NCBI GenBank assembly: GCA_030041275.1
Contig: JASHOE010000035.1
Location: forward strand, 1-50,304
Direction of reading: 5' to 3'
From: Streptosporangiaceae bacterium
Lineage (GTDB): Bacteria; Actinomycetota; Actinomycetes; Streptosporangiales; Streptosporangiaceae
DNA: 50,304 nt
Shown here: piece by piece, positions 17,323-25,771 of the stretch
Layout: the number at the start of each line of letters is the position of its first letter
Position numbering within the stretch: the first letter of the stretch is position 1
The notes under the pieces: model-generated
The model's database searches: none
The model's input: only the letters and a program-made list of their open reading frames with translations
What the model was told of the DNA's origin: nothing
Program-made: the position numbers and the translations under genes

Positions 17323-17592
17323 CCATAATCACGGGAACGGAGCCGCAGTGGGCTGATCTTGTCCATCCCACCCAGACACAAGCACACCAATGTGGCCCGC
17401 AAGCACACCAACGACCCGGGCGCTCGAGGCCACCGGGTTGACCCAGCCCACCGCGAATCACCCGCGTCCGGAACCGGCTCGGACACATTTCCGATGACGA
17501 AGAAAACGGAACTTTACCTTTTACAGCCAATTCCATGACCCCGCCCATGCGGATCCATAATTCGCTCGCTCTGATAAGACTGGTTCATCAGC
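17323..17592. other. Intergenic region between divergent imuA' and membrane-protein gene
   Basis: About 270 bp, with CACAAGCACACCAATGTGGC and GCAAGCACACCAACGACC forming a short imperfect direct repeat around 17379-17416, then an AT-richer stretch near 17490-17530. No gene is supported. Confidence 0.5.
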
Positions 17593-18252
17593 GTGATGCC
17601 ATTGATCAACCGCGCGGGCGACGTCGCGCCGAAGTTGCGCGCCGTCTTTGTCCGGCATGCGGCGGCCTGGCTCTACCTGATAGGAGTCTGCCTAGCTGAG
17701 CTCGGCTACGTGCTGCTGCAACCATCAGACCGGGCGGCCCTGCTGCGCGGAGCCAGCACGAGTGTGCAGAACCTCACCCACCACCCGGTCGCATCACTGA
17801 TCGCTTCCGCGTTCTTCCCGACCACCTTCCTGCTGGCGTGGCCGGTTCTGATTGCGCTGGCGCTCTTCGGGGCGACGAGCGCGATCGGCAGCTGGCGTAC
17901 CGCTGTGACCTGCGCCGCAGGCCAAGTCGTCGGCACCCTGGTCAGCGAGGGCATCGTTGCCTACCGCATTTCGACGGGCAGCCTGCCGCACGCCGACCGG
18001 TTCTTGCTCGACGTCGGGCCCTCCTACGTGGTGGTGGCCGCCATCGCGGTCGGGTTGCTGCACGGTGGCTGGCTGGTCCGCGCCGCCGCCGCGGTGGATC
18101 TTGCTCTGCTGATCTTCGTTGGCCAGATCTTCGCCGGGATGAGCCGCCTGGAGGTCGCACCTGTCGGCCATCTGACCGCACTAATTACCGGCATCGTTGT
18201 CGGAACCGCGCTTGCCCGACGCTATACCGCAAATTCGCCCTGTCATTACTAG
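17593..18252 (+). CDS. Rhomboid-like multi-span membrane protein
   Basis: 219 aa (GTG 17593, or ATG 17596) with about six transmembrane segments. It resembles actinobacterial rhomboid-like proteins: NLTHHPVASLIASAFFPTTF after the first span, FLLDVGPSYVVVAAIA where rhomboid proteases carry GxSG, and VAPVGHLTALITGIVVGTAL where they carry the catalytic His. The serine loop reads GPS rather than GxSG, so protease activity is doubtful. It stands upstream of a glycosyltransferase and may take part in envelope assembly, which is inference. Confidence 0.65.
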   Translation: MMPLINRAGDVAPKLRAVFVRHAAAWLYLIGVCLAELGYVLLQPSDRAALLRGASTSVQNLTHHPVASLIASAFFPTTFLLAWPVLIALALFGATSAIGSWRTAVTCAAGQVVGTLVSEGIVAYRISTGSLPHADRFLLDVGPSYVVVAAIAVGLLHGGWLVRAAAAVDLALLIFVGQIFAGMSRLEVAPVGHLTALITGIVVGTALARRYTANSPCHY

Positions 18253-18365
18253 ATCACGCTTGCGTATCCTCGGGCCGAATATCGCCAGGAGCGCTGATAA
18301 ATTGAACACAGGCAGCCGCCGGGTTCCGGCGACTGCGCGGCCACGGTAGCGGGGCAACTACCGCA

Positions 18366-18382
18366 GCCCTGAGTTTCAGGGC
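18366..18382. promoter_or_regulatory. Perfect hairpin upstream of the GT-C gene
   Basis: GCCCTGA-GTT-TCAGGGC forms a perfect 7-bp stem with a 3-nt loop, 18 bp before the ATG at 18401. No T-run follows, so it is not a classical terminator. It could be an operator or a structure in the 5' leader. Confidence 0.6.
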
Positions 18383-18400
18383 CTGACTCGACTTCTCGCA

Positions 18401-20077
18401 ATGGGACAGGTTGAGCTTTCAATGGGCTTTGACGCCTCCGGGCTGCCTGGCATCAGGCGCGCCACGACCCCAACCGGGCGGTCGTCAGTCAGCCGGTCCG
18501 CGCGCTGGTACGGCTGGCTCGGCGCGGCCGGCATCGCCACGTCGCTGATCATCACGCTGGTGGTGTCGCTGGGCCGGGCCTCATGGATGGGGCCGCCGCT
18601 CACGATGCCCGCGGACGGGCCCCCCTTCGAGATCACCAGCTTGCACCTCACGCTGGCCTCGGTCACCTATGCACTGTGGCTGTCGGCGATCATCGGCGGC
18701 CTGGGGCTCGCCGCGGCTCTGATCGCAGTTCGCCGCGGGGCACGGCCATCGATCCGGACTCTGCTCTTCGCCGCCGCCGCCGTGGTTGCGATCCTGACTG
18801 TGCTCCCGCCGGTCGGATCCACGGACTCGCTGGACTACATGGCCTTTGGCCGAATGGTGGTTCTCGGTCACAGCCCGTACGTCATGGTGCCGTGGGACCT
18901 CACCCACATCCACGACGCCGTCGGGAAGTCCATCCCGTGGGAGTGGGGACGCATTCCGTCCACTTACGGCCCGGCGGCCACCGTGGAGCAGTACGTAGCG
19001 GCCCGGCTGGGCGGAACCTCGGCCGCCAGGATCGTCTTCTGGCTCAAGTTCGGCAACGCGCTGGCCTTCGGCGCGGTGGCCTACGTGGCTGACCGACTGC
19101 TGCGCCATGACGCTGCAGCGCGACTGCGGGCGCACCTGCTGTGGACAATCAACCCGCTACTAATCTGGCAGCTCATCGCCGCAGCGCACCTCGACGTGCT
19201 GGCCGCAGCCGCCGGGTTGGTTGGCCTCGTGCTGGCGACGGGCTGGCCGGCCATGCCAGCGGCCGGGCAAGAGCGTCTCGGGCGGGTGCTCGCTGGCGGC
19301 ATGCTCGTGGGTGTCGCCGCCGATATCAAGATCACCTATGCACTGTTCGGCCTGGGCCTGGCCTGGGGGTTCCGGCGCTCGGCCGCAGCCTGTGTCGTCG
19401 CTGGCAGCGGCATGCTCGCGGTGCTGCTACCGAGCTACGGCTGGTTCGGCACGCCGGCCATCGAGGCCGTGGTCAACCGCGGGAACAGGACCACCGCCGA
19501 CAACTTCTATCAGCTGTTCGCGAGGCCGGATGGCTACGTTATGACGCACATCGGCGTCATCGCGTGCGTCGTCGGCGTCGGCGTGGCAATCGTGGCGCTG
19601 TCCAGGCTGCCGATCAGGGCTACTGCGCAGCCTGCGATCTTCGTCGCGCTGGGACTCAGCACGGCATGGCTGTTCACCTGGCAGTACCAGCTGCCGTCCT
19701 ACGAGGCAATGATCATCTGCTTGCTCATCCTCGTCCCGGCGTGCTGGCTGGACTGGCTGGTCGTCATCCGGCTGACAGCGGCCACCGTGGCGCTGATGCC
19801 CGGCACTCCGATCGCGCCGCCGACGCGGTTGCTGACCCGGATTTCGCTGGACAATCTCACGCTCGTGGTGCCGATCACCCTGCTCGGTGTCGCGGCCGCC
19901 CTGGTCCTGCTATGCCTGCGGAGTCGGGGCGGCCGCAGGTTGCCTGCTGTGGTCCAGCTACCCATAGGCACTCAGCCGATCGGGACCCAGCCGATCGGGA
20001 CTCAGCCGACGAGCATCGTGCGGCCTGCTAGTACCGCCCAGTCGGCGGGTGGCACGCAGCCGGCGGCTACTGGCTGA
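18401..20077 (+). CDS. GT-C fold glycosyltransferase (polyprenol-phosphate-mannose type)
   Basis: 558 aa with about a dozen membrane spans. The first extracytoplasmic loop, after the span ending ILTVLPPVG, reads STDSLDYMAFGRMVVLGHSP. The acidic residues there fit the catalytic loop of GT-C enzymes such as the mycobacterial MptA/MptB mannosyltransferases. IPSTYGPAATVEQYVA fits the next loop. The C-terminal cytoplasmic tail ends in a short repeat (PIGTQ three times). The start may be ATG 18401 or ATG 18422. Its 3' end overlaps the convergent GT87 gene by 11 bp. A lipomannan-type product is only a guess from the family. Confidence 0.78.
   Translation: MGQVELSMGFDASGLPGIRRATTPTGRSSVSRSARWYGWLGAAGIATSLIITLVVSLGRASWMGPPLTMPADGPPFEITSLHLTLASVTYALWLSAIIGGLGLAAALIAVRRGARPSIRTLLFAAAAVVAILTVLPPVGSTDSLDYMAFGRMVVLGHSPYVMVPWDLTHIHDAVGKSIPWEWGRIPSTYGPAATVEQYVAARLGGTSAARIVFWLKFGNALAFGAVAYVADRLLRHDAAARLRAHLLWTINPLLIWQLIAAAHLDVLAAAAGLVGLVLATGWPAMPAAGQERLGRVLAGGMLVGVAADIKITYALFGLGLAWGFRRSAAACVVAGSGMLAVLLPSYGWFGTPAIEAVVNRGNRTTADNFYQLFARPDGYVMTHIGVIACVVGVGVAIVALSRLPIRATAQPAIFVALGLSTAWLFTWQYQLPSYEAMIICLLILVPACWLDWLVVIRLTAATVALMPGTPIAPPTRLLTRISLDNLTLVVPITLLGVAAALVLLCLRSRGGRRLPAVVQLPIGTQPIGTQPIGTQPTSIVRPASTAQSAGGTQPAATG
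19961..20005. repeat. Three 15-bp repeats at the 3' end of the GT-C gene
   Basis: Three 15-bp units at 19961, 19976 and 19991 encode a PIGTQ pentapeptide three times in the C-terminal tail. They are in frame. Confidence 0.85.
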
Positions 20078-21446
20078 CGGCCGCGGCGGCGCTCAGGGGA
20101 TCGAGCCCGCCCGCTGGTGCCTCCCGTCGGCGTGTGACCGTGAGCCGCACTGCCACCGCCGCGGCGACCACAAATACCGCGAGCCCAGTTAGCACATCCA
20201 GGTTGCCGATGGCCAACTGCCAGCCATGCCAGTGGTATTCGGCAAACCAGGGGCGGTCCCCCAGTCGGGCATACTGGCCAGCGGTGGTACCGGGCGGCCA
20301 CCAGATCAGTCCCTCGAAGTAGTCACCCACGGACCTTGGCTGGCCCCACAGGACTCCAGGCCAGGCAGCGAACAGCCCGGCGACGACTACCGCTCCGCTC
20401 AGCCACGCGAACCGCACCGCGCCTCTCGCATGCAGACCGTACCAGGCAAGCACGACGACGATCGGGACGATCCACACCCAGTGGTGGTCCCAGCTGACCG
20501 GAGACACGAGCAGGCCGGTGAGCGCGCAGGTGAGGATCCCAGCCACCGGCTGGCCTGCTCGGTGCAGCAGCGTCGCGCACGCCAGCCCCACGATGAGCGT
20601 GAGCACCACAATCGGTAGCCAGATGGGCTGACCTGCGGTGACGCTTCCGGCCAGCCGGGTGATGAGGCCAGCCAGTGACTGGTTGGAGTCCCGGCCGATG
20701 AAGCCGGTCCGGCTGCCTTGAACAAACAGCCCGTCGAGCCACCACGCTCGCGAGTCAGCCGGCAGCGCGAAGCCGACGACGACGCTGGCCACGAAGGTCG
20801 CCGCGGCGACCGCAGCCTGCCGGTACCGACGGGTGAACAGGAAGTAGGCGATGAAGATCCCAGGCACGAGCTTGATCGCCGCGGCGATGCCCACGCCGAT
20901 GCCCTGCCACCGTCTCCCGTCCGGCTGGCACATGTCCCACATGACGAGCGCCATCAGCAGAAGCTCGATCTGGCCGAGGTATATGACGTGCAGCACCGGC
21001 GCAGTCCAGAGCAGGAGCGCCGTGGCCAGCAGCGAAGCGCCGACCCGGGCCTCCCGGTCCCGGTAGCCAAGGGCCCCGAGCGTAACCCAGATCGTGGCCG
21101 GGAGCGCTGCCAGGCTGGCTAGGCTCCACAGCCCGAGCACGACGTGCCACGGCAGCGCGGAAAGGACAGTGAAGAGCATGGCGGCGAAGGGCGGATACGT
21201 GAACTGATTTGTAGTACCCGGCCAGTTGTAGAGCGGCGTCCCGTGCAGAACCGCCCGTCCGCCACGCACGTAGACGTGGAGATCGACGGCGTCCAGCCAC
21301 TGGTTGGTCGGATGACTCACCACGAACGCGGCGTAGCAGGCCAGCGAGATGAGGACCACAACCACACCCGCGGTCAGCACCGTGCGTCCAGAAGGACGGG
21401 CGTCGGCTGCCAGACCAGCGCTGCCGGGCTGCACGAGGTTGGGCAC
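20067..21446 (-). CDS. GT87 family glycosyltransferase, paralogue 1
   Basis: 459 aa, about eleven membrane spans. After the first span the segment NQWLDAVDLHVYVRGGRAVL carries the conserved aspartate of GT87/DUF2029 mannosyltransferases (PimE-like), which use polyprenol-phosphate mannose outside the membrane. NQFTYPPFAAMLFTVLSALP, then IYLGQIELLLMALVMWDM, GIAAAIKLVPGIFIAYFL and SPVSWDHHWVW are family hallmarks. The GTG at 21446 sits seven bases after a conserved GATACT -10 motif, so the mRNA is probably leaderless. It is a close tandem paralogue of the next gene. Confidence 0.9.
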   Translation of the reverse strand: MPNLVQPGSAGLAADARPSGRTVLTAGVVVVLISLACYAAFVVSHPTNQWLDAVDLHVYVRGGRAVLHGTPLYNWPGTTNQFTYPPFAAMLFTVLSALPWHVVLGLWSLASLAALPATIWVTLGALGYRDREARVGASLLATALLLWTAPVLHVIYLGQIELLLMALVMWDMCQPDGRRWQGIGVGIAAAIKLVPGIFIAYFLFTRRYRQAAVAAATFVASVVVGFALPADSRAWWLDGLFVQGSRTGFIGRDSNQSLAGLITRLAGSVTAGQPIWLPIVVLTLIVGLACATLLHRAGQPVAGILTCALTGLLVSPVSWDHHWVWIVPIVVVLAWYGLHARGAVRFAWLSGAVVVAGLFAAWPGVLWGQPRSVGDYFEGLIWWPPGTTAGQYARLGDRPWFAEYHWHGWQLAIGNLDVLTGLAVFVVAAAVAVRLTVTRRREAPAGGLDPLSAAAAVSQ

Positions 21447-21465
21447 GCGCTACAGTATCGCGGAC
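21447..21465 (-). promoter_or_regulatory. Leaderless promoter of GT87 paralogue 1
   Basis: The 12-mer GTCCGCGATACT (minus strand, 21465-21454) is followed by 7 bases and GTG at 21446. Exactly the same 12-mer and spacing precede the second GT87 gene. GATACT serves as a plausible -10. Confidence 0.75.
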
Positions 21466-21533
21466 CGGCGACACATAGTGACGCTACGGGCGCACCGCAG
21501 CCCGGCGCACCGCCGGGAGCCCCCGCTGCTGGC

Positions 21534-21600
21534 ACCCCCGCCGCTGGCACCCGCCGCGGGCACCCTCACCGCTGGCGTCCTCACCGCTGGCGTCCTCTCC
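21534..21600. repeat. Short GC-rich repeats between the two GT87 genes
   Basis: Within the 160-bp gap, CCGCTGGCACCC- and CACCGCTGGCGTCCT-type units of about 15 bp repeat head-to-tail (two exact copies of CACCGCTGGCGTCCT). They lie between the promoter of paralogue 1 and the stop of paralogue 2, and no gene is supported here. Confidence 0.6.
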
Positions 21601-21625
21601 GCCAGGACTAGGTCACCAAACGCGA

Positions 21626-23041
21626 TCAGTGGTGACGGTGTCCGCTCAGCAGCGGAGCCGGGCCGGCGGCCAGCTCGGCCGGCTCGCTGCCGCGGCGCGC
21701 TGCGTTGATACGCATCGCGATGGCCGCCGCTACCAGCAGCGCGAGCAGACCCGTCAGCACGTAGAGGTTGCCGACGATGAGCTGAAAGCCACGCCAGTGG
21801 TACTCGGCATACCATGGCCGGTCGCCAAGCCGCTGGAAGGTTCCTGGGTCAGTGTTGGGCGGCCACCAGATCAGGCCCTCAGAAAACCCGCCGAGGTCCT
21901 TAGGCTGACCCCATAGCGTGCCTGGCCAGGCGCCAAAGAGGGCTCCGATCAGCACGGCAGCGGAGAACCACGCCCAGCGGAGTCGTCCCCGGCACCGGAT
22001 CCCGTAACAGACCAGGACGGTCACGCCAGGGACGATCCACACCCAGTGGTGGTCCCAGCTGATGGGCGATACAAGCAGCCCGGTAAGAGCGCAGGTCAGC
22101 ACTCCTATCAGCCAGTGACCCGCGCGGGCGAAGGCCACCGCGCACGCGATGCCGCCGATCAGCACCACGGCCGCGGCCAGCATCCAGATAGGCTGGCCAG
22201 CCGCGATGCTGCCGACCAGCCGGGTGATGAGGCCCTGCACGGACTGGTTCCCTTCCCAGCCCGTGAAGCCGGTGCGGCCGCTCTGGAACACCAGACCATC
22301 CAGCCACCATGCCCGCGAGTCCGCCGGCAGCACGAGGTAAGCGATGATCACCGTGGCGGCGAACGTGGCAGCGGCGACCGCCGCCTGCCGGTACCGCCGG
22401 GTCAGCAGCAGGAACGGGATGAAGATCAGCGGCACCAGCTTGATGCCGGCGGCGAGTCCGACGCCGATGCCCTGCCACCGGCGCCGCTCGGGCTGGCACA
22501 GATCCCAGATGACCAGAGCCATGAGCACAAGCTCGACCTGACCGAGGTACATGGTTCGCTGCACGGGCTCGGTCCAGAACAGCACAGAGGCGAGCGCAAG
22601 CGTCCCGCCGAGCCTCGCCAGGCTCGCCCGGTAACCGAGCCCACCGAGCGTCAGCCAGATCGTCACGAGCAGGGCGACGATGTTGACCCCGAGCCACAGC
22701 TCCGGTAGCAGGCCCCAGGACAGCGGCACAAAGATGGTGAACACAAGCGCCGCGAACGGCGGGTAAGTGAATTTCAGCCCGAATCCGGGCCAGTCATAGA
22801 GCGGCGCCGCCAGCGCCTTGTTGTACGGGGGGCGGATGTGCGCGACGACCTCGCCGCCCATCCGGTACACCTTCAGGTCGACCGGACTCAGCCAGGCGTC
22901 TGCCGGATGGGTGAGGATAAACGCGCAGTAGCCCGCGATTGTGACCGCGAACAGGATGGCGCCCACGACCAGCACCGACCCGCGAACCGGCCGCAGGCTG
23001 CTCGCCAGCCGGGCAGCGCTCGATCGCAGGAGCGTCGACAC
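21626..23041 (-). CDS. GT87 family glycosyltransferase, paralogue 2
   Basis: About 471 aa from the GTG at 23041. The frame is open to a GTG at 23074, but the first GTG would place the conserved promoter 12-mer inside the gene. ADAWLSPVDLKVYRMGGEVV carries the GT87 aspartate; LKFTYPPFAALVFTIFVPLS, then MYLGQVELVLMALVIWDLCQ, AGIKLVPLIFIPFLLL and SPISWDHHWVWIVPG line up with paralogue 1 throughout. The two genes are a tandem duplication that has diverged enough to suggest two linkages or acceptors in the same envelope glycan. Confidence 0.9.
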   Translation of the reverse strand: MSTLLRSSAARLASSLRPVRGSVLVVGAILFAVTIAGYCAFILTHPADAWLSPVDLKVYRMGGEVVAHIRPPYNKALAAPLYDWPGFGLKFTYPPFAALVFTIFVPLSWGLLPELWLGVNIVALLVTIWLTLGGLGYRASLARLGGTLALASVLFWTEPVQRTMYLGQVELVLMALVIWDLCQPERRRWQGIGVGLAAGIKLVPLIFIPFLLLTRRYRQAAVAAATFAATVIIAYLVLPADSRAWWLDGLVFQSGRTGFTGWEGNQSVQGLITRLVGSIAAGQPIWMLAAAVVLIGGIACAVAFARAGHWLIGVLTCALTGLLVSPISWDHHWVWIVPGVTVLVCYGIRCRGRLRWAWFSAAVLIGALFGAWPGTLWGQPKDLGGFSEGLIWWPPNTDPGTFQRLGDRPWYAEYHWRGFQLIVGNLYVLTGLLALLVAAAIAMRINAARRGSEPAELAAGPAPLLSGHRHH

Positions 23042-23060
23042 GGGCTCTAGTATCGCGGAC
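23042..23060 (-). promoter_or_regulatory. Leaderless promoter of GT87 paralogue 2
   Basis: GTCCGCGATACT (minus strand, 23060-23049), seven bases, then GTG at 23041: the same arrangement as in front of paralogue 1. This is the reason for choosing 23041 as the start. Confidence 0.75.
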
Positions 23061-23084
23061 TCGCCGCCATTCACCGGAACCGAG

Positions 23085-23528
23085 TCAGCGGCGCGCGGCC
23101 GTCAGGAGCACCGTCGCCCGCTCGGCCGCGGCACGCACTCGAGGCACCGGATCGGCACGCAGTTCCGTGACTGCTTCCAGGCCGGCGTCGACGTTGTGTG
23201 CGGCGATGACCTTCGCGGCCATCTCCCGCACCCGCCAGTGCTCGTCGGTCGTGGCCGCGACGATAGCGGCGGCGGCCCGGTCATCCCACACGTGCAGCAG
23301 ACCGCGGGCGGCCCACACTCGGCGCCAGTACTGATTGCGCTGCCGCGGACCATCGTGGAACACGATCTGGGCGTTTGGACCGCCAAGCGCGACGAGCAGG
23401 GTGTCATCGACGTCCCGACCGTCCAGCAGCGCCAGGCAGCCGTCCACCACCTCATCGCGCCCGCGGCGGGCGCACTCGAGCTCAACGCTCCGTCTTGGGG
23501 TCAGTTCCCACCCGGACCGGGTAGGCAT
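23085..23528 (-). CDS. HEAT-repeat-like protein
   Basis: 147 aa. The C-terminal half has paired amphipathic helices of the HEAT type (WRVREMAAKVIAAHNVDAGL, then AVTELRADPVPRVRAAAERA). The N-terminal half is less regular (VVDGCLALLDGRDVDDTLLV). The ATG at 23528 has a GGGAG ribosome-binding site. Such proteins are usually scaffolds; no partner is evident. It lies upstream of the GT87 genes on the same strand with a 43-bp gap to the chosen GT87 start. Confidence 0.8.
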   Translation of the reverse strand: MPTRSGWELTPRRSVELECARRGRDEVVDGCLALLDGRDVDDTLLVALGGPNAQIVFHDGPRQRNQYWRRVWAARGLLHVWDDRAAAAIVAATTDEHWRVREMAAKVIAAHNVDAGLEAVTELRADPVPRVRAAAERATVLLTAARR

Positions 23529-23726
23529 TCGCGGCTCCCTCCGTCATTGCTCGGTCAGCATCGCACGAATAACAGGTTGCACCGTCAGCGGTGAGGTGTT
23601 GTACTGCACGGCGCGCGGCGACCACCGCTCAGCGCGCTACAACGTCAGGAAGGGAACGGGCGAGATGCGGGATGCGGTCATGTTCACCCCGGGCAGCACA
23701 GGCCTCACGGAAGGACATGCCACTTC

Positions 23727-25698
23727 GTGGACGCGCTCAATCTCGGAATTCTGGCGCATGTAGACGCCGGGAAGACCACACTCACCGAGCGGCTGCTCTA
23801 CGACGCCGGCGTCATCGAGACGCTTGGCAGCGTGGACGAAGGCAGCACGCAGACCGACACTCTGGCACTGGAGCGGCGGCGCGGCATTACGATCAAGGCC
23901 GCGGTCGTCTCGTTCCGTGTCGGCGCGCGCATCGTCAACCTGATCGACACCCCCGGCCACCCTGACTTCATTGCCGAGGTCGAGCGTACTCTCAGCGTGC
24001 TCGACGGCGCCGTGCTCGTGGTGTCCGCGGTCGAGGGCGTGCAGCCGCAGACCAGAATCCTGGCCAGGGCCCTTCGCCGACTCAGCATCCCGACTGTCAT
24101 CTTCGTGAACAAGATCGACCGCACCGGGGCCAGGTATGACGGCGTCCTCGCGGACATCGGTGCACGCCTCACGTCCTCGATCGTGGTCATGGGCTCGGTA
24201 GCCGACCTCGGATCGCACGCCGCTACCTGGATGCCGGCCGACGGCGCCAGCTCCGGGTTCTGCGCGTCGCTCGCGGATGTGCTGACCTGCCAAGACGACG
24301 TGCTGCTCGGCGAGTATCTGCGTGGCGCAGCGTCCTACGCCCGCCTCCGCGCCGAGCTCGCCAGCCAGACCGGCCGAGCGCTCGTGCACCCGGTTTTCTT
24401 CGGCTCGGCTAGCACCGGCGCAGGCGTCGACGCCCTGACCGCCGGGTTGGCAGAGCTACTGCCGGCCGCCCGCGGCGTGGAATCCGGTCCTGCCAACGGC
24501 ACCGTGTTCAAGGTGGAGCGAGGGTCGGCTGGCGAGAAGGTCGCCTACGTGCGGATCTCCACCGGCACGCTGGCCGCCAGGAAACCGGTGCGCTATGGCG
24601 GTGACCGGACCGCGAAGATCACCGCGATCTCCGTGTTCGACGGCGGACCAGCCACACCCAGCGGCACAGCGCGCGGGCCAGATTGCCAAGGTCTGGGGGC
24701 TGGCAGACGTCGTCGTCGGCGATCGCGTCGGCTGCGTTGACGACGACGGCGCGTCTCGCTACTTCGCGCCACCGACGCTCCAGACCGTCGTGACCCCCAC
24801 CTGCAGTGCCGATCGCGGTGCCCTGCATGTAGCGCTCACGCAGCTGGCGGAGCAGGATCCGCTCATCGATGTCCGTCAGGATGACGGCCGGCACGAGACG
24901 ACGCTTTCGCTCTACGGCGAGGTGCAGAAAGAAGTCATCCAGGCCACCTTGGCCAGCGACTTCGGCATCGACGCGCGGATGGCTGAGCCGACGACGATCT
25001 GCGTGGAGCGGGTGCTCGGAACCGGTACGGCCGTGGAATTCCTTGACGCCCCAGGCAACCCGTTCCAGGCCACCGTAGGGCTTCGCGTGCAGCCAGGACC
25101 GCCGGGCTCCGGCTTTGGGTTCGGGCTCGACGTGGAGCTCGGCTCGCTGCCGCTGGCGTTCGTCACGGCGGTCGAGGACACGGTGCGGGCGACGCTCGCC
25201 GAGGGCTTGCACGGCTGGCAAGTGATCGACTGCGCGGTCACCATGACCCACTCGGGGTTCGTGCCACCTCCGCCGACTGGCTGGAGCGTGTTCTCGAGCT
25301 CGGCCAGCGACTTCCGCAACCTCACGCCGCTCGTGCTGATGACGGCGCTGCGGCAGGCGCGAACGGTGGTCTGTGAACCGGTCTCGAGCGTCCGGCTGGA
25401 GGTTCCCGAGTCCAGTCTGCGCCCGGTGCTGACTGCCCTGGCCAGGATCGGCGCCACAGCGCAGGTGCCGACGCGGGTTGGTGACGGCTATGTGGTCGGC
25501 TGCGAGCTTCCCGCGGGCCGGGTACCCGCCGTTCGCCGACAGCTACCCGGCCTGACCGGGGGCGAGGGACTACTCGAGGCCGAGTTCGCGGGCTACCAGC
25601 CGGCCCGGGACCCGGTGCCGGTCCGGGCCAGAACCGACCGGAACCCGCTCGACCGGAAGCAATACCTGCTGCGGGTGCGGAACCCTGGCCAGCCCTGA
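23727..25698 (+). pseudogene. Tet(M)/OtrA-like ribosomal protection protein, frameshifted
   Basis: EF-G-like GTPase of the tetracycline ribosomal-protection family, about 657 aa if read through. The GTG at 23727 has a GGAAGGA ribosome-binding site. G motifs are intact: AHVDAGKTT (10-18), DTPGH (74-78) and NKID (128-131). Frame 1 ends at 24740 in arginine-rich nonsense. The family sequence resumes one base later in another frame as AGQIAKVWGLADVVVGDRVG and runs through domains III-V to 25698 with no further lesion. The shift lies within about 24655-24685, in GC-alternating sequence (ACAGCGCGCGGGCC). One extra base would explain it. It may be a real mutation, an assembly error or, less likely, programmed frameshifting. 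Confidence 0.88.
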
Positions 25699-25771
25699 AC
25701 CTGACGCGCCGCTCGCTGCCGGAGTAGCTTGACTCAGCCAGAGGGATTCCGCACGCGCGGGAGGAGTCACG

